64,000 bases of DNA from Macrotis lagotis (lineage: Eukaryota; Chordata; Mammalia; Peramelemorphia; Peramelidae): assembly GCF_037893015.1 (NCBI RefSeq), contig NC_133658.1, forward strand, positions 58,318,483-58,382,482. The letters run 5' to 3'. Every line of letters begins with the position of its first letter. The first letter of the stretch is position 1. The translations under genes were made by a program, and so were the position numbers. Of the stretch, positions 36,601-50,200 are shown piece by piece. The notes beneath the pieces were generated by a model. The model was given only the letters and a program-made list of their open reading frames with translations, was not told the DNA's origin and did not search any database.

Positions 36601-38238
36601 CCTTTAAAAGATTCCGGTGACTGATAAATCAATGATTACTTATTGCACCCTACAAATAAAAGATGGTGGCAATGTAGAGCCAGGAGAACCTACTGGACCC
36701 ATGACCTGGGCACTCACCGCCATGCTGTGTGAGAGCTGCTCAGCTGTCAGACTGAGGCTATAGTGCTGGGCTTCCAGTCGTCTGCACTGGGTCTGCAACA
36801 CCTGCCGTTCCAGGTTTTGATCTACAATAAGACAAAAGACTTTCACTATTGCCATCAAGTGACCAAAAGCAAGGTTATAGAATAAGGAACTTATTTTCAG
36901 GTTCTACATGTCCAAATCCCAGTCTTGCAAGAAAGAAGGCAAGGAGCTCAACTTTAATAGAAAGAGAAATTTCAAAAAAGAAGTTTCTAAAGGTCCAGGT
37001 TCAAGGTCTGGATGGCCAGAAGACACAGACCTGGAAGGAATCATTTGGACAATGAAGAATGAAGGCAAAATACTTATTCAAGAGTCCCAGCAAGGGCTCC
37101 CTGTTTTAAGTTATCAACCTCTTTGGAAGAGGATGGGTTACTGAATCATGCTTTAGTCTTATCAATGGGCACTTTAGAGTCTTTTGTTTCTTAAACATTT
37201 ATATTATATGGAGGAAATAAATAGCCATCCTATATTGGGGGGGGGGGAAATTGTCCTTTCTGGTCTGATTGGTTTGTTGATAATCATTTAGGAAGAAAGA
37301 GTGGGTTATACAGCCCCACCAATCATGATGTCCTTAAATAACAGATGACAAACTCCATCTATACCAGACTGTATAGGCCTGATTCAGAATGAAAAGTTGT
37401 AGTCATAAGGGGAAAAAGTTTGGAAATCAGAAGCCCTGGGTTCTAATCCTGACTCTATTATTAGATAATAACTGTGTGACGTGTCACCCTCAGTTTCTTC
37501 CTTTGTAAAAGAAGAGGGTAAAGTGGGAGTGGGCTTAGGTAGATGGTCTGAGTGCTTTCTGGTTTTTCAGTTCATGGTCTGATAAGCCAGACTGGGCTAT
37601 ACTCTCCTTCGACTTAGGAGTAGATTAATACCAGGTTTATTTCATATGATCTATTTGGCAGGAAGAGGGTGAATGCCACAAGATTTTCTGGTTAGAAGGC
37701 ATGTTTGAGTTCATCTAAGTCTAGGTACATGTTCATCAGAACACTGAAAAGAAATGTTCTATTGGGGGTTGAAGTTAAATTAGGTTATATGATTGGGACT
37801 ATATTTAGAAGGCTTCTCTGCAGGTTGTTTGGCTTGTTAAAGTTCAACTGTTAGCAGGATTCACCTTTATTTGGGGTTCTTCCATTAGTCCCTCTCTGGT
37901 ATAGGGTCTGACATTAACTACTTGTGAATAAACCCAAGGAAAAATTTTTGGACAGAAATCAGCTACAAATTACTTGCTGCTCCCTAGAAATAAAAGATGA
38001 TGGCAATGTAGAGGCCTCCTGGCATTTGAGTCTAGTTTTGTCATTAGAAATTCATCCAATGAGAAGCAGTATAGGATAGTTTAAGAGAAATGAGAAGTCA
38101 AAGAAACTTCAATCTCAGCTGCACCCACTATGTTAGTTGATAATAGGCAAGTTATATTACTGTCTCTGGGCTTTGGCATCCCAATCTATAAAAGGTTTTC
38201 ATTACCTGACCTCCCTGGGTCATTGCCATTATATTTTA

Positions 38239-38287
<49 letters not shown>

Positions 38288-41200
38288 AAATTTTATAGCT
38301 ATAAAGCATTATATAATTATTGGGTTTAATTACCACCAATATTATCATTTATTAGTGTTCCCAAATATCCAATGGAATCCGCAAATGGTTTGCTAAATTT
38401 CAAGTTAGTCTATACACTGACCTTCTATATGTTCCTGGTAAGCTTCAAAAATTGCCTCAATCCCTTGCCACTTGGGTCTGGGGGCTTCTTCCTCCTCTTC
38501 TTCTTCATCATCATCTTTGTCTTCCTCCTCTGAGTCTCTGTCCAGCTCCTGGGAAATGGGGCCTTTCCTCAGAGATGAGGGCTCCTGCTGCCCATTGTGT
38601 TGAGGCATCGATACCCGGCTGGAGGACTGTAACTCAGGAATGTTATAGTGGATGGAGGTGTCAACTTTATGATTCTGCTCAGCGGAGAGCAAGGTTGCAC
38701 TTCCTGGAACAAAGAGACAAGCCACGTGCGTGAGCGCCTGCCGATTACAATGGTTCTCTGCTCGGCTCGTGAGGCTGGGGACAACCAGCTTAGAGAGATT
38801 ATAGCCGTCCCAAACACCATCAACCTTGGTGAGGTGGGGAGGAGGGGGACTGAAGGGGAAGTCGGCAGAGATGCAGCCCACCCACTGAAAGGACACATCC
38901 TTTGGACAGGGGGTCTGTCGTATAGGAATAAGAAGCACATTGGACTTGGGAAAGTCCTCAGAGGCCGAGTTCAACCCTGGATGACCACTCCTCAGTCACT
39001 GAAGCTCTTTAGAACTGAGGGATAATGTCTATTGTATTCACTATTTACAGTAGTGTACCCCACCCCAGAGAGGCTCAAATGAGACAACAAACGTAAAGCA
39101 CTCTATAAAGCTTCTAGGATCAAGGGTTCATTAGTGGTGGTTATCCTTATGAGACGATGATTGACCTGGAGAAGGGCATGTTCATCTGCCTTCTCCCAAG
39201 TCCAAAACTGAACGCTATTTTAGATTCATCAGGAATCATGAGATATCCAGTTAAGAGAACTTGTTTCCTGCTCTAAGAACTAAGTTCCTAAATTTGGAGG
39301 CTTGCGGCTGACATTTTATAAGACAATTCTGCCAAAAGTTCACATATTGAGCCTTGAGTTTGAGCTGTTCTGCTCTACCAGTCTTCCTACAACTGAATGG
39401 TCTCTGGGAAAAAAAAGGTTGAAGCCTGACTTTTTGTTTTGTTTTGTTTTTATTGGCAAGGCAATGGGGTTAAATGATTTGCCCAAGATCACACAGCTAG
39501 GTATATTAAGTGTCTGATGAGAATTTGAACTCGGGTCTTCCTGACTCCAGGGCCAATGCTCTATCCACTGCACCACCTAGCTGCCCCTGAAGCCTGACTT
39601 TCAAAAATTTATTATCTTTTTGCTTATTTAAATTTTATAAGACAGCTTTGCCACAGCTTTGCCAAAGGTTCACATATTGAGCCTTGAGTTCGAGCTATTC
39701 AGGTCTACCAGTCTTCCTACTGAATGATCTCTGGGAACCAAGATTGAAGGCTGACATTTTATAAGACAGTTCTGCCAAGGGTTCACAAATTAAACCTGCA
39801 GTTTGAGTTATTCAGTTCTACCAGTTTTCCTACTGAATGGTCTCTAAGAAAAAAGGTCAGAAACTTATAGGTTGCTTTCCATTGACTATGCAGATTTTCT
39901 CAGCCCTGAAAAATACACTCTAGACTATATCAGAAAAAGGAAAAAAAAAATCCAGAGTTTTTGGGGATGCACAACTAATCAAAAAAGTCATAGTATTGGA
40001 AATGATTTGACATACTAATGAGGTAGAAAATCCATGTTTAGTTATCACAGAATAATGTGAGAAAAGATATGCAGAAGTGAGAAAAATTTATTGTGGCTTA
40101 AAGGTTCTTATGTCCATGACATAGATCAGGATGGGGAGTTGAGAACTTTCCTCTCCTTTCCAGTTAAACCAATGGTTCGTAACCTTTTAAAGGAGAAGGG
40201 CCTTGGGGATAATTTTACAATATAAATTTTTGTATTTGCAATATGCAAACTTCATTTTTTAAATACATTAATTTTTTAAAAATTGATGCTAGAGGTTTTA
40301 TACCTATCTGTACTAGTTCATCCACTATTAAAAATTCTCTTTACATCTTATGAATAGAAGGGATGGAATTCAAACTCTGGTTTCTCTGGTTTCCAAATCC
40401 AGCTGCCTCTGTTTATGGACAAGGCAATAGAACACAAGAGGTTCACCAAACTATATGTATGATATGTAGAAGTCCCTTGTTGCTATGTAGATTAGGAACC
40501 AGGGAGCTCTCAGAGACTCTTCTACTAACTTATTAGGCAAAGTGAATGATCAGATTAGCTGTTACCTTGTATGAATAGGAAGCCCTGGCCCCCAGGGAAA
40601 GAGGGAACAAAATTAGAAAGTAAAAAAGACAGGTATCCTATGGTATTCTTAGTGGGGAGTCTGTATTTTGGGCAGGTTGGATGGGGGAAAGGATGAGAGA
40701 TGTAAAGAACTCTGGAACCAAAAGAAAGGTCAAAGGAGTATCTAGTCCATTCTCACTTTTGCAGATAAGAAAATCTCTAGGAGTGAAGGATACACATAGT
40801 ATACACATAATAGAGTCCTTCTTTCAATGACCCTTTATAACATACAAGTTTGTGAAGGCAACAGCCCAGCATCACAAGCTCTGGTAAATGTCACTTAAAC
40901 TGGAAGGCTTTTGAATGGTATGGTTGATAGACAGTGAATCAGGAACTGATTGGAACATTAAGTATTTCAAGTGGGAAATTCATTTTTCTTGCTAGATAAG
41001 GTAGTGATCAAAGGATAGATGCAAACTGTCACCATTTAATTGAGACCAAATCATAAGAAAAATGACTTTCTTTAGCATCCTGATGCAAGTCCCACATCCC
41101 CCAACACTCAGTTATTTCAAAAAAAAAAAAATCTTAGTTCAGTGAAAAGACCAATGAATGTGGGAGGTTGAATTCAGACTCCATCATTTCTCTAAATTAC

Positions 41201-44200
41201 TGAGCCTCAGTTTCCTCATCAGAAAAATGGAAGTTGGATCAAATGATCTCTAAGTTCCTGCCCCACTTCAGATCTATATTAATCCAATGATCCTACAGTT
41301 TGTCAGCTTTCCCAGCTGTTTCTTTTCTAACTGTTCATATCTTTGTCCAGAGACTAGAGGCTTTTGCTTCTCGAATTTGTTGTTTACTTTTGGAACTACA
41401 TTATCAAGATTTTTTTTCTCAAATCAAGTTTTTTAAAATTTACTATCCAAAGCTCATTACTGACTACTAAAATAATAAATAATGCACACTAAGAAAACTA
41501 ATCAGAATCAAAGGTTGACACAATTCTCAGCTCTTCAAGTATTCTAACATCAAAATTTTGAGGCTCTTCATAGTATGGGATAACTAAGACTATCTGCTAG
41601 ATGATAATTTTTTTCTGCTTCTGTGATCATTAAATAATTAGATTCTCATGTCCCTCGTCTAGTAGACAGAAATCCGGACTAAGAGTTGGCTCCTGTGTCT
41701 AGGTCTATGCCAACATGGTGAAAGTCAACTTTTATATGCCTCTAAGTTCCCACTTGCTAAATGGAAATAATATTTGCCAGCTAAGGACCTCAAGGCAAAG
41801 ATGAGTTGAGTCAACAAATGAAAGTATTAAAGGGTTCAAGTGATACTGTTTGCCAAAGTTTTCTAGAACTTAGAACAGAGTGGCTTATTGCTGTGTAAAC
41901 ACTAGCTGCTATAGTCACAAAGGGAGAGCAGAGCAAGCTCACTCCTCACCGAGTGGCATCCACTCCCATTACCTTTATGTTTCTGCAAGGCCTTCTGAGT
42001 GGACTGCAGCACAGATTCATGGAACTGATGGGCAAACTCTTCTGCCATGAAGGCCTCCCAGGGCTTGTTTTTTCCATTTACGCTATGAGACAATGGGATG
42101 GGGATGTCCTTGGACAAGGAGCCCCTGACGTAATGGAGCATACTTAAATTCTTCTTCCCGCCGTGGCTCTCACTCATTCTGGCCTTCTCTGAGGCTGGAT
42201 CCCCGACTCTCTGGAGCTCCTGGGGTCTGAGTGGTTCAAGTCTTCCAGGCTCTGTGGGCTTCGGGGGGTCAGATAAGGAGACTGCAGTACCGATGGGTTT
42301 ATCTGCATCTGCAGGGACTTGCTGCATGGGCGGTGGCTCTTTTAGAAACAAAAATTTAGAAAAATCATTTAGTACCTAGAGGATGCAATGTACCACAGGG
42401 AGCCCCAAGCATATTGGTTGGGGCTCAATTCCACATTCTAAAGAGAACAGCTTCCCTGGGAACTAGTCAAGGGAAGGCTTGAAGGTGGAAATGAAGTGGA
42501 TCATAGAGGACAAAAACTCAAGGAAGACAGTGAATATTTGTTTAGGTGCCCCAAGTCTATTTGGGAGGTATCCTTAGGCCAGAATTCTAAGAAGAGTATC
42601 TGAAGGTTGGATGGCCCAGAAGGTGGAGTATGACTACATCAGGGACAGAAAGAGGGGGTCATCAGGACCAAGGCAGAGAGATGGTGAGGCGACCTGCTCC
42701 GACCGGCAGAACTGGTGAGTAAAGAAATAAAGAGAAGAGATTGGAAACCAAGTGCCAGAGACACCTAGAGATCTAAACTAGAAGAAGAAAGCCACATAGA
42801 AGAGACCAGGTCTAGAGTAGGCAAAGAAGAGACTAGGCTGGGCAGTGCCCTTTTATTGACTGAAAAGTTTAAACAGAAGAAAATAACTACAAGGGCTTCA
42901 GGGGCATCTGATGCTACACACTCACCATTTTTAGATGGGTAAATACTGCGACTCAACTGAACTAACAAAAGATGCATCCTTTTGTCTGGTCTAAAAGTGT
43001 AGACCCCTCATCCTAGGACACAAAATCCTGACTTCTTAAAACTCTGTGAGTCCCCTCATTTCTCTTGACACTGACTCAGTCAACTGTTCTTGACCTTTGG
43101 TGTTTTTATCCCTGACAGAAGCAGGGAAGCATGTTTCCCACTCTTTAAGACAACAGGACTTTTGTATAGGTGGAATACTGTTCCATCCTTATGGAATTAG
43201 GACTCGAAGTGAAGAAGGGGCCCAGGGCAGGGTGCCAATCCATACATCCTGTGGGCAGCTCTGGCTGCCCTTTCCCGGCCCTGCCCCTTACCGCTCAGGG
43301 AGATAATGGGACTGTCCCTCGAAGCATTTTTCACTGAGTCTGTCACTGCTGCCGACATTGTCTTCTGTTTCATGGCATGGAGCATTTCAACAAGTTTCTC
43401 TTTGTCTGTGAGAAAAGCAGCCTGGGATTAACAAGATAGTTGCATCATATAGGAGAGAGAGAGGAAAAGTGGGCATCTTAGCCATAGGCCATGATCAGCT
43501 TTCCAAGAACAGGAAGCCAAAAGAAAAAAAAAAGAGAAGAAAAACCAAACCAAACATCATGTGTTAGGTTTGTGTTTAATGCACAGGAACCCCTAACTGA
43601 GAAGAGCCTAGTGCAGCAACAGCAAGGAAAATCGAATTCTTGACTGATTATTTGTCTTGCTCTTCTCTGCTTCTGTGACCAGGACTTTGATATCAGATGC
43701 CTTCCAAGAAATTTATGCACTGACATTAGCAAGTGCTAATGTCTGTCCACAGAACTGCATTAAGATACTAAAGATGAATTTCTGTTGGAAAAACTGTGAT
43801 CCCAATATATTATAAAAATCCCAGAGAAGAAAGAAGTCCAACTCTCCCTCCAGTGTGCACTTTCACCCTGATAGAGAACAATTTGTGTCTGCGGTCATAG
43901 AATTTTGCTACATAACCACCCAAAACAAGTCTCACTCACATGCCCTTTGAGGGCTTACCTAAAAGCATCACTGACCCAGATTGACTCTCTGAACCATGGA
44001 AGCTGGTAGGACGAAACATTTAAAAGAGATCTCGCCTTCTCTTGACAAAATTAAAGGCAATGGAAGTTATTACTGATGGGCTCTAATGGCAGATCCCTGA
44101 GGTCTTTCCTAGCGTTGACGATTCAACAGATGAATTGTTATTCCTTCAAAGAAAGAAGGGAAATCCTGCCTACTGATTAAAAAAAGAACCAAATATACAG

Positions 44201-47200
44201 TTGTGAAAATGAATTCTGGATTGATCCACAGAGATTTTTGAAGATTTTTTTTGTTCTTCTGTGATTTCTTTCAGAGACATTATTAGGCTAAGCAAATGAA
44301 CACTGGAAAGAAGCAAAAATAGAACTTAAATGAATAAGCACAAAGCGAGGCTGGCCTGTAGCCTATGTTACGTATCTGATGTGGACCATTTTGCTGTACT
44401 TGCAAGTAATGACTGTTTGGACACAATCCTTAGCCGCTAACCTGATGTGTCAAAACCCATCATGTCTCAGGTCAAAGAGGAGCCTGGCTTCCTCGACTCC
44501 CTGGTAACAGTGGGAGAAGCGGAGGGTCATGCTGATGATATTCCCCTCTCTTGGCACAATCCCAGAAATTTGAAGGCTCTGTTTCTGCACAGTAATGGCT
44601 AGGTCTCTGTAGGCTTTGCCAGCAACCAATAATTATCTCTTTATCTTGCCCCTCAGAAAACAAAAGCCAGTGAAACAAACCAAGAGGATGCATCAAGAAG
44701 GAAAACCGTTCAGACTGATGGAGCCTAGCAAGAGAAGGAAGCTCGACTGCATCCACTGAGCACGATGGATGGGTCTGGTACCCAAGGACTGGTGTAAAAG
44801 AGGCATTCCTTCATTCTCTTAAGTAGGGCAGAATACTCTGCCAACAAGTTTACCTCTAGGGACTGACGTGGGTGACTGGGACAACTGCCATCTTTCAAGA
44901 TGATCGGTTATCCTCTACCTCCACCAAGTAAGAAAAAGAGGAAAGGATTCAAGATTTAGGAATGATGCTAAGTTGAGAGATGGACAGAATTACCTTACTG
45001 GAAAGCTTTAAAGATTAAGATAAAAAGACACCTGTCTGGAAGCTTTGAGTCAGGAATACCCCCAATGGTTGGCTCAAGAGAAACTATTTGTTTTGGCTAG
45101 TCTCATTGTCATCTCATTCCACTGTATGAAAGAATGAACCACCAGACCCCATGACCTGAGAGAGCCCTTGAAGAGGGAAGGCCTCTGTGTTATACCTTTT
45201 CTTTTCTCGGCACTGATGTGAGTCAGGTGGAAGATGGTCAGGAACCTCTTCTTCTCCTCAAAGTTGGGGCTGTTGTTCATCTCATCAGGACTGTATCGAG
45301 TAGAGAGGGCAAGCCTTGGGGAAGGGGTCTGTCGCTTATTCTGAATTGCTGGGGGGGATGGACTCCGCTCCCGCAGCATCCGGCGCCTCTTCCTCCTCTT
45401 CTGCGTCAGTAACTCCTCCTTCTGCTGGCGGGTGGTCAGGCCAAAGAGTTGCAGGAATTCTAGCTTCTAAATGAGGCAACCAGACAGGGAAACAAAGTCA
45501 GCTAAAAAGCAAAAAGGTTAGTTTGGGGTTTTTTTTTTTTGGTTTATATGTATTGAGTTTTTTTTTTTAAACCAACCAAGGGCTTTCCACTTCTGCCATC
45601 ATTTGGCCTCATCTGACTCCTAGCACTCTAATTACTGCTATATATCTCACAGATGATCTAGGGATAGTGAGCTAGCTTCAAAAGGCATCAAAGAACCACA
45701 AATGTGGTGATTGATTACTTGAAAGACCCCAAGAGAGCACAACTGACAGAAAGGAGGGGGTAAGAATAATGAACAATTGGCTATCCAGGGCAAAGGATGA
45801 AGGAATGAGAATTGCTCCTATTTCCATAATGCCTGGAGATTGACAAAGGCCTTTCTTCACAACTGCCCTGTGACCTACAATTGACAATCTCATCTTTACA
45901 AATAAGTAAACTGAGGCTCAGGTTTTTTTTAATGGCTTGTCCATGGGCACAAGTAAAGATGAGAATCATAATTTAAAGCTCATGTCATTGATAGCTGCTT
46001 CCATAATTGACAGAGAATGAGGAAGGGAAAATTGTTACCTCAAGAAAATTTGATTATAGCCTATGGGAAAAACCCAGGCCAACTCCATTACACATCAAGT
46101 GACAGAAAGGGGAAGAATCATTTCCCCTGCTGGGAAAGTATGATATAGGAGGGCTCAGACACCTTGGCTCTATTCTAGAATTAACTTACATGCCACTTCC
46201 TTTGGGAAACCATTCCTGATTTTACTCTGTTTCCCAAGAATAGAAGCTACCTGAGGGCAGAGACTGTTTAGTTTTGTCTTTGTATGACAATACCTAGCAG
46301 AGAGTCTTGCATACCTCTTAGATTAGACTGGGCTGGCCTTCAGAGGGTCACCACTTGGAGAGAAAACTGGCTGCTCCTGCACAGGAGTAAACCTCATTTA
46401 TAGATTGACAGAGAATCCACTCAAGGACTGGGTTGGGATTTGGATGCTTTGCCCAGATCTCAATCTGCAGATAGCCAAGAGCACAGGCCTGAGAGAGATG
46501 GCTTCTGCTCAATGCCAGAGGGAGAATCCATGGGCAAGCCTCTGCTCCTCAGCCTTGCTAAGTCAAATCCACCATGCCGGTCCAACACTTCATGGTTGTG
46601 ATCTTCTGTACCACACCAAGAGGAACTGACTAATTTCACATTTCCCCATCCTCTTGCAAAATCACCTAACTGGGGTACCACTCCTAACTTGGAGGGGCCT
46701 CTTCCACATAGCTCTGCCCACTGCCAACCCTTCACCTGTTTCCCTCTTCTGTTGAGCTCAGAATGCTAAAACTTTGCCAGGGGTTAGATAAGAGGGAGGA
46801 AAGACCCAGTGACAGATTTGAGATTTGATGCCTTGTTATTATTCAATTCTAAGACTTTTCCATTATACAAGGATGAATATTTCCCAACCTTGGTAGGTCA
46901 TGAAAACATTTCTGGAAAGTGGGAAATGTCCTTGGGTTTCCTCACTGTCCTTTTGGATAAAGGATGAAGTAACAATGGTGGAAGAGGTCAGAAGGCTGGG
47001 GCATAGACCCATAGCTGCACATTCACACATTCAGGCTTGAAAATAATTGTAGAAGCTCATCGTATCCAAGTCCCTCATTAAGTAGACAAAGTCCCAAAGA
47101 GGGAACCAAGGTCCCATTCTACCCATGTCTTTGGATCTCAAACCCAGGGTTCACTCCACTGTGTTGCCACTGAAATGGTGGCGAGGATTTCTGGCAGTCA

Positions 47201-50200
47201 GATCTATAGATGGATTTCTGCTACAGAGTAGCACAATCAAGCTTACAGAAAGAGAAGGAATGAGAGAAAAACTTAGCAAAATACCATCACCCAGTCAAAG
47301 AGAACAGACACAGTATGTGGGTCTCTGGAATGAGAACAGTGGAGTCAAGATACCTCAGAGGAAGTGTCCAACTTGAGGGGTGGCTGCTCGGCAACACATC
47401 GGAGGTGAGCCCGGACTTCTTCTTCATCGCTCTCATCATAAGAGTCATCAAGGTCATAGTAGTAGCCTGAAATCAATCAAGGAGTGAAGATTTACTGAGG
47501 GTCAACTATCTGCCTACCAGCTTATTAGAACTAAAAAGCATGAGGTGCGTACGGTCCCTGCCCAGAAGAGAGTTAAAAATTTGGAGCTGCAAAAGGATCT
47601 TGAAATTCAACTCGTCAAAGCCCTTGATTTTTTATGTGCGTAAACTGAGTCCCACAGGTTAAGTGACTGGCCAGAGGCCCTACCAGTAGGAAATAAAAGA
47701 GATGGAAATCTGCTGAATCCAAGTTCTCTAGCTTTCAAACCAGCCTGTTTTTCCACTTATCATCAACATATGAGCTTGTGAGGATAGCAGGAACAGTCAT
47801 GTTTGTGTCTATGTATGTGTTTAGGAACTCTAGTTGGCTCCAACTTGAGGAATGTATAATTAGACCCACTAATTCATCTACAGCTCCTTTATTGGCAGCT
47901 ACTTTTCTGCACTCTAGGTTAAGATGGAAAGATTTCAAAAGTCCCAGTTCACATTCAGCATGCCTGTTATACAGGGAAATCACATTACTGAATTATGGAA
48001 TTACAGAAGGTCAAAACTAGAAGGGACCACAGTGTCTCTTCAACTCCTCTCTTCACAGAGAAGGAACTGAGCCCAAATTAAAAGCAGTGACTCGTCCAAG
48101 GTCATTCACCTCAGCAGCAGAGGCGTAATTCAGAGCTTGTCCCCCCGAGCCTTGGCTCTTCCCTACTCCTTGTGACTGTCTCTTTGAGACATCTTGGTTG
48201 ATGCTGGGATAATGTATGTTTTATTTTTCTAGCCATGTGGAGTAGGAATCCTGGAGTCCAAGAACATGGTGTTTTGTTATAAAATACTAAAACTTGATAA
48301 CTAAATTTCAACGATTGTCTTCCTTTGTGATCGTATGCATTTTAAGCATTGAAAATTATGACTCACAAGGGCCCACAGGCTGTACCCAGACTGACAATGG
48401 GGTAAAGGGCAGAAAAAAAGGTTAAGAGTTTATCCAGGGAGCTCTGATATTCAAAGCCAAGGAGAGAACCCATCAGATCCTTTCAAGCTCTTATAATGTA
48501 TTTCTCTCTTCCCCTTGGTTCCCTAGTATCCCTCAACCAATCCAAACAGCTTTCTTCTACACTCAGACCTTTCTTTACTTCTTTAGAGGAGTCTAAAGGA
48601 ATAACTCAGTGGTTTAGAAACAAAATGAAAGTCTATCAAAGCACCCCAGGAGTTATAGCAGGAAGAGACCCTTCAGATCATTAAAATGTTCCTGAAGGAG
48701 ACAGCTGGGTGGTGCAGTGGATAAAGCACCAGCCCTAAAGTCAGGAGGACCTGAGTTCAAATCCAGTCTCTGACCCTTAATAATTGCCTAGCTGTGTGAC
48801 CTTGGGCAACTCACTTAACCCCATTGCCTTAAATAAATTAAAAAAAAAAACATTCCTACAATGAAGGCACTGGCTTCAGTGTCTCCTTCTTTGAGATCTA
48901 TAGACTTAGTTCAACGAGATAACCTGGGGTCCCCAGCTATAAATGGTTAATGCCATGATTTCTTCCACCAAGTTCCAGAAATCCCCTTATCCTAGAAGTT
49001 CACCTGACTGGCTGGCTCCTCCCAGAAGCTCCCTTGGAAGGGGGAAGGAGCAGGTGGCCACTTCTCCTTCCTCCAGGCTTTACTGTGGACTTCCTTTACC
49101 TGTCCCCATCCTGGCTTTCAGGGTCTCTCCCACCCCACAATCCTTACAGCCACCTTTTAGGTGCAAACTCCTTGAAGGCAGGGATTGTAGGACTTGGATT
49201 TGTATTCCTAGCAGATTCTAAGCTCTTAATAATTGCTCCTGGACGCGACTTGACTTGCTCCAGATCTCTGGGGTGAACAAGTCTCACAACTTAGATTCAA
49301 AGCGGGTCCAGTGACTCCCAGTCTAAGGCCGCTGCCACCCCAGAAGCTCCCTCGCCCAACAACTCTCCTCATTAAGGGAACACTGAACACCAGGCTCCCT
49401 GCAACAAAGAGCTGGCCTTCTCCCTGGGACAGCCTGGCCCAGACAGCAGGGCTTAGGGCTGATTCCTTCTGGTCAGACCAGCTCTGCAGGTGCACCCGGC
49501 CAGCTCGGGCCAGCTCCCACCAGAGCGTATCTCAACGGCCCTGAGGCTCCAGCCCTAGGCTCCTTCCTGCTCTTTGCAGAGAACAGAGATAGAGGCCAAA
49601 ATGGCCCCGACCCTATGGAAGGAGCTGCAGGGAACATGTGGAATGAGAGGGACTGCCGGCGGGGGGTGGGGTGGGGGTGGGGGTTGGAATGAAGGATATC
49701 ACCATGGCAGGGCTCCTGCTGTTTGTCATGGAGGCCCAGGGTCCCCACCGCTTGAAGGGCCCTCCCCTTGGTTGCTGTATCCTCCTATTATTCAGAACTA
49801 TTAATATTTAAAACCCTCTTATTAGCCTCGGTTCATCATTTATTAATTGTGCATGTCTGGAGAACAGGATTTACAGATAGGCTTTGATTCGGCTTCAATA
49901 CAATTTGCATAGAGGATGGGCCAGAAAGGTTCCAGGGGTCTGTCTACTCAGAGGTATCAATTAGCTACAGAGAAGTCATCTGAACTCACTACTTGGGGCT
50001 TATTAAAAACCTAGATGGTTTCCTCTCATCCTCCTTTCTCTTGTCTCATTGTCTGCTTTTCGAATAGTCTGACTTGGAGGACCGACTAAAGTTCCTATTT
50101 TCTGCTCACAGAGACGAAGGGGGGTGGGGGGTGGGGCCTGGGAAAGAGAACTGACCTTTCTCTTGGGCTTCTCGCCGCCTGCGCTCCTCCAGGTCCAACT

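Larger units (their letters stand above)
33616..36717 (-). other. GSE1: GSE1 last intron
   Basis: About 3.1 kb with two L1 3'-end relics (33960-34430 and 35280-35700) and an inverted duplication of about 100 bp (34670-34772 against 36170-36278). No gene is seen inside. Confidence 0.85.
38704..41972 (-). other. GSE1: GSE1 intron with a three-copy repeat
   Basis: 3.3 kb. It holds the tandem units at 39305-39866 split by a SINE (39434-39587) and a weak copy of an old repeat around 40160-40340. Confidence 0.85.

Noticed and set aside
47344-47353. Possible U12-type intron after GSE1 exon 47354-47466 (donor 'gtatcttg')
   Set aside because: It departs from the U12 donor consensus, and no branch-site-like 'ccttaac' lies before the next acceptor; a normal U2 intron fits better.
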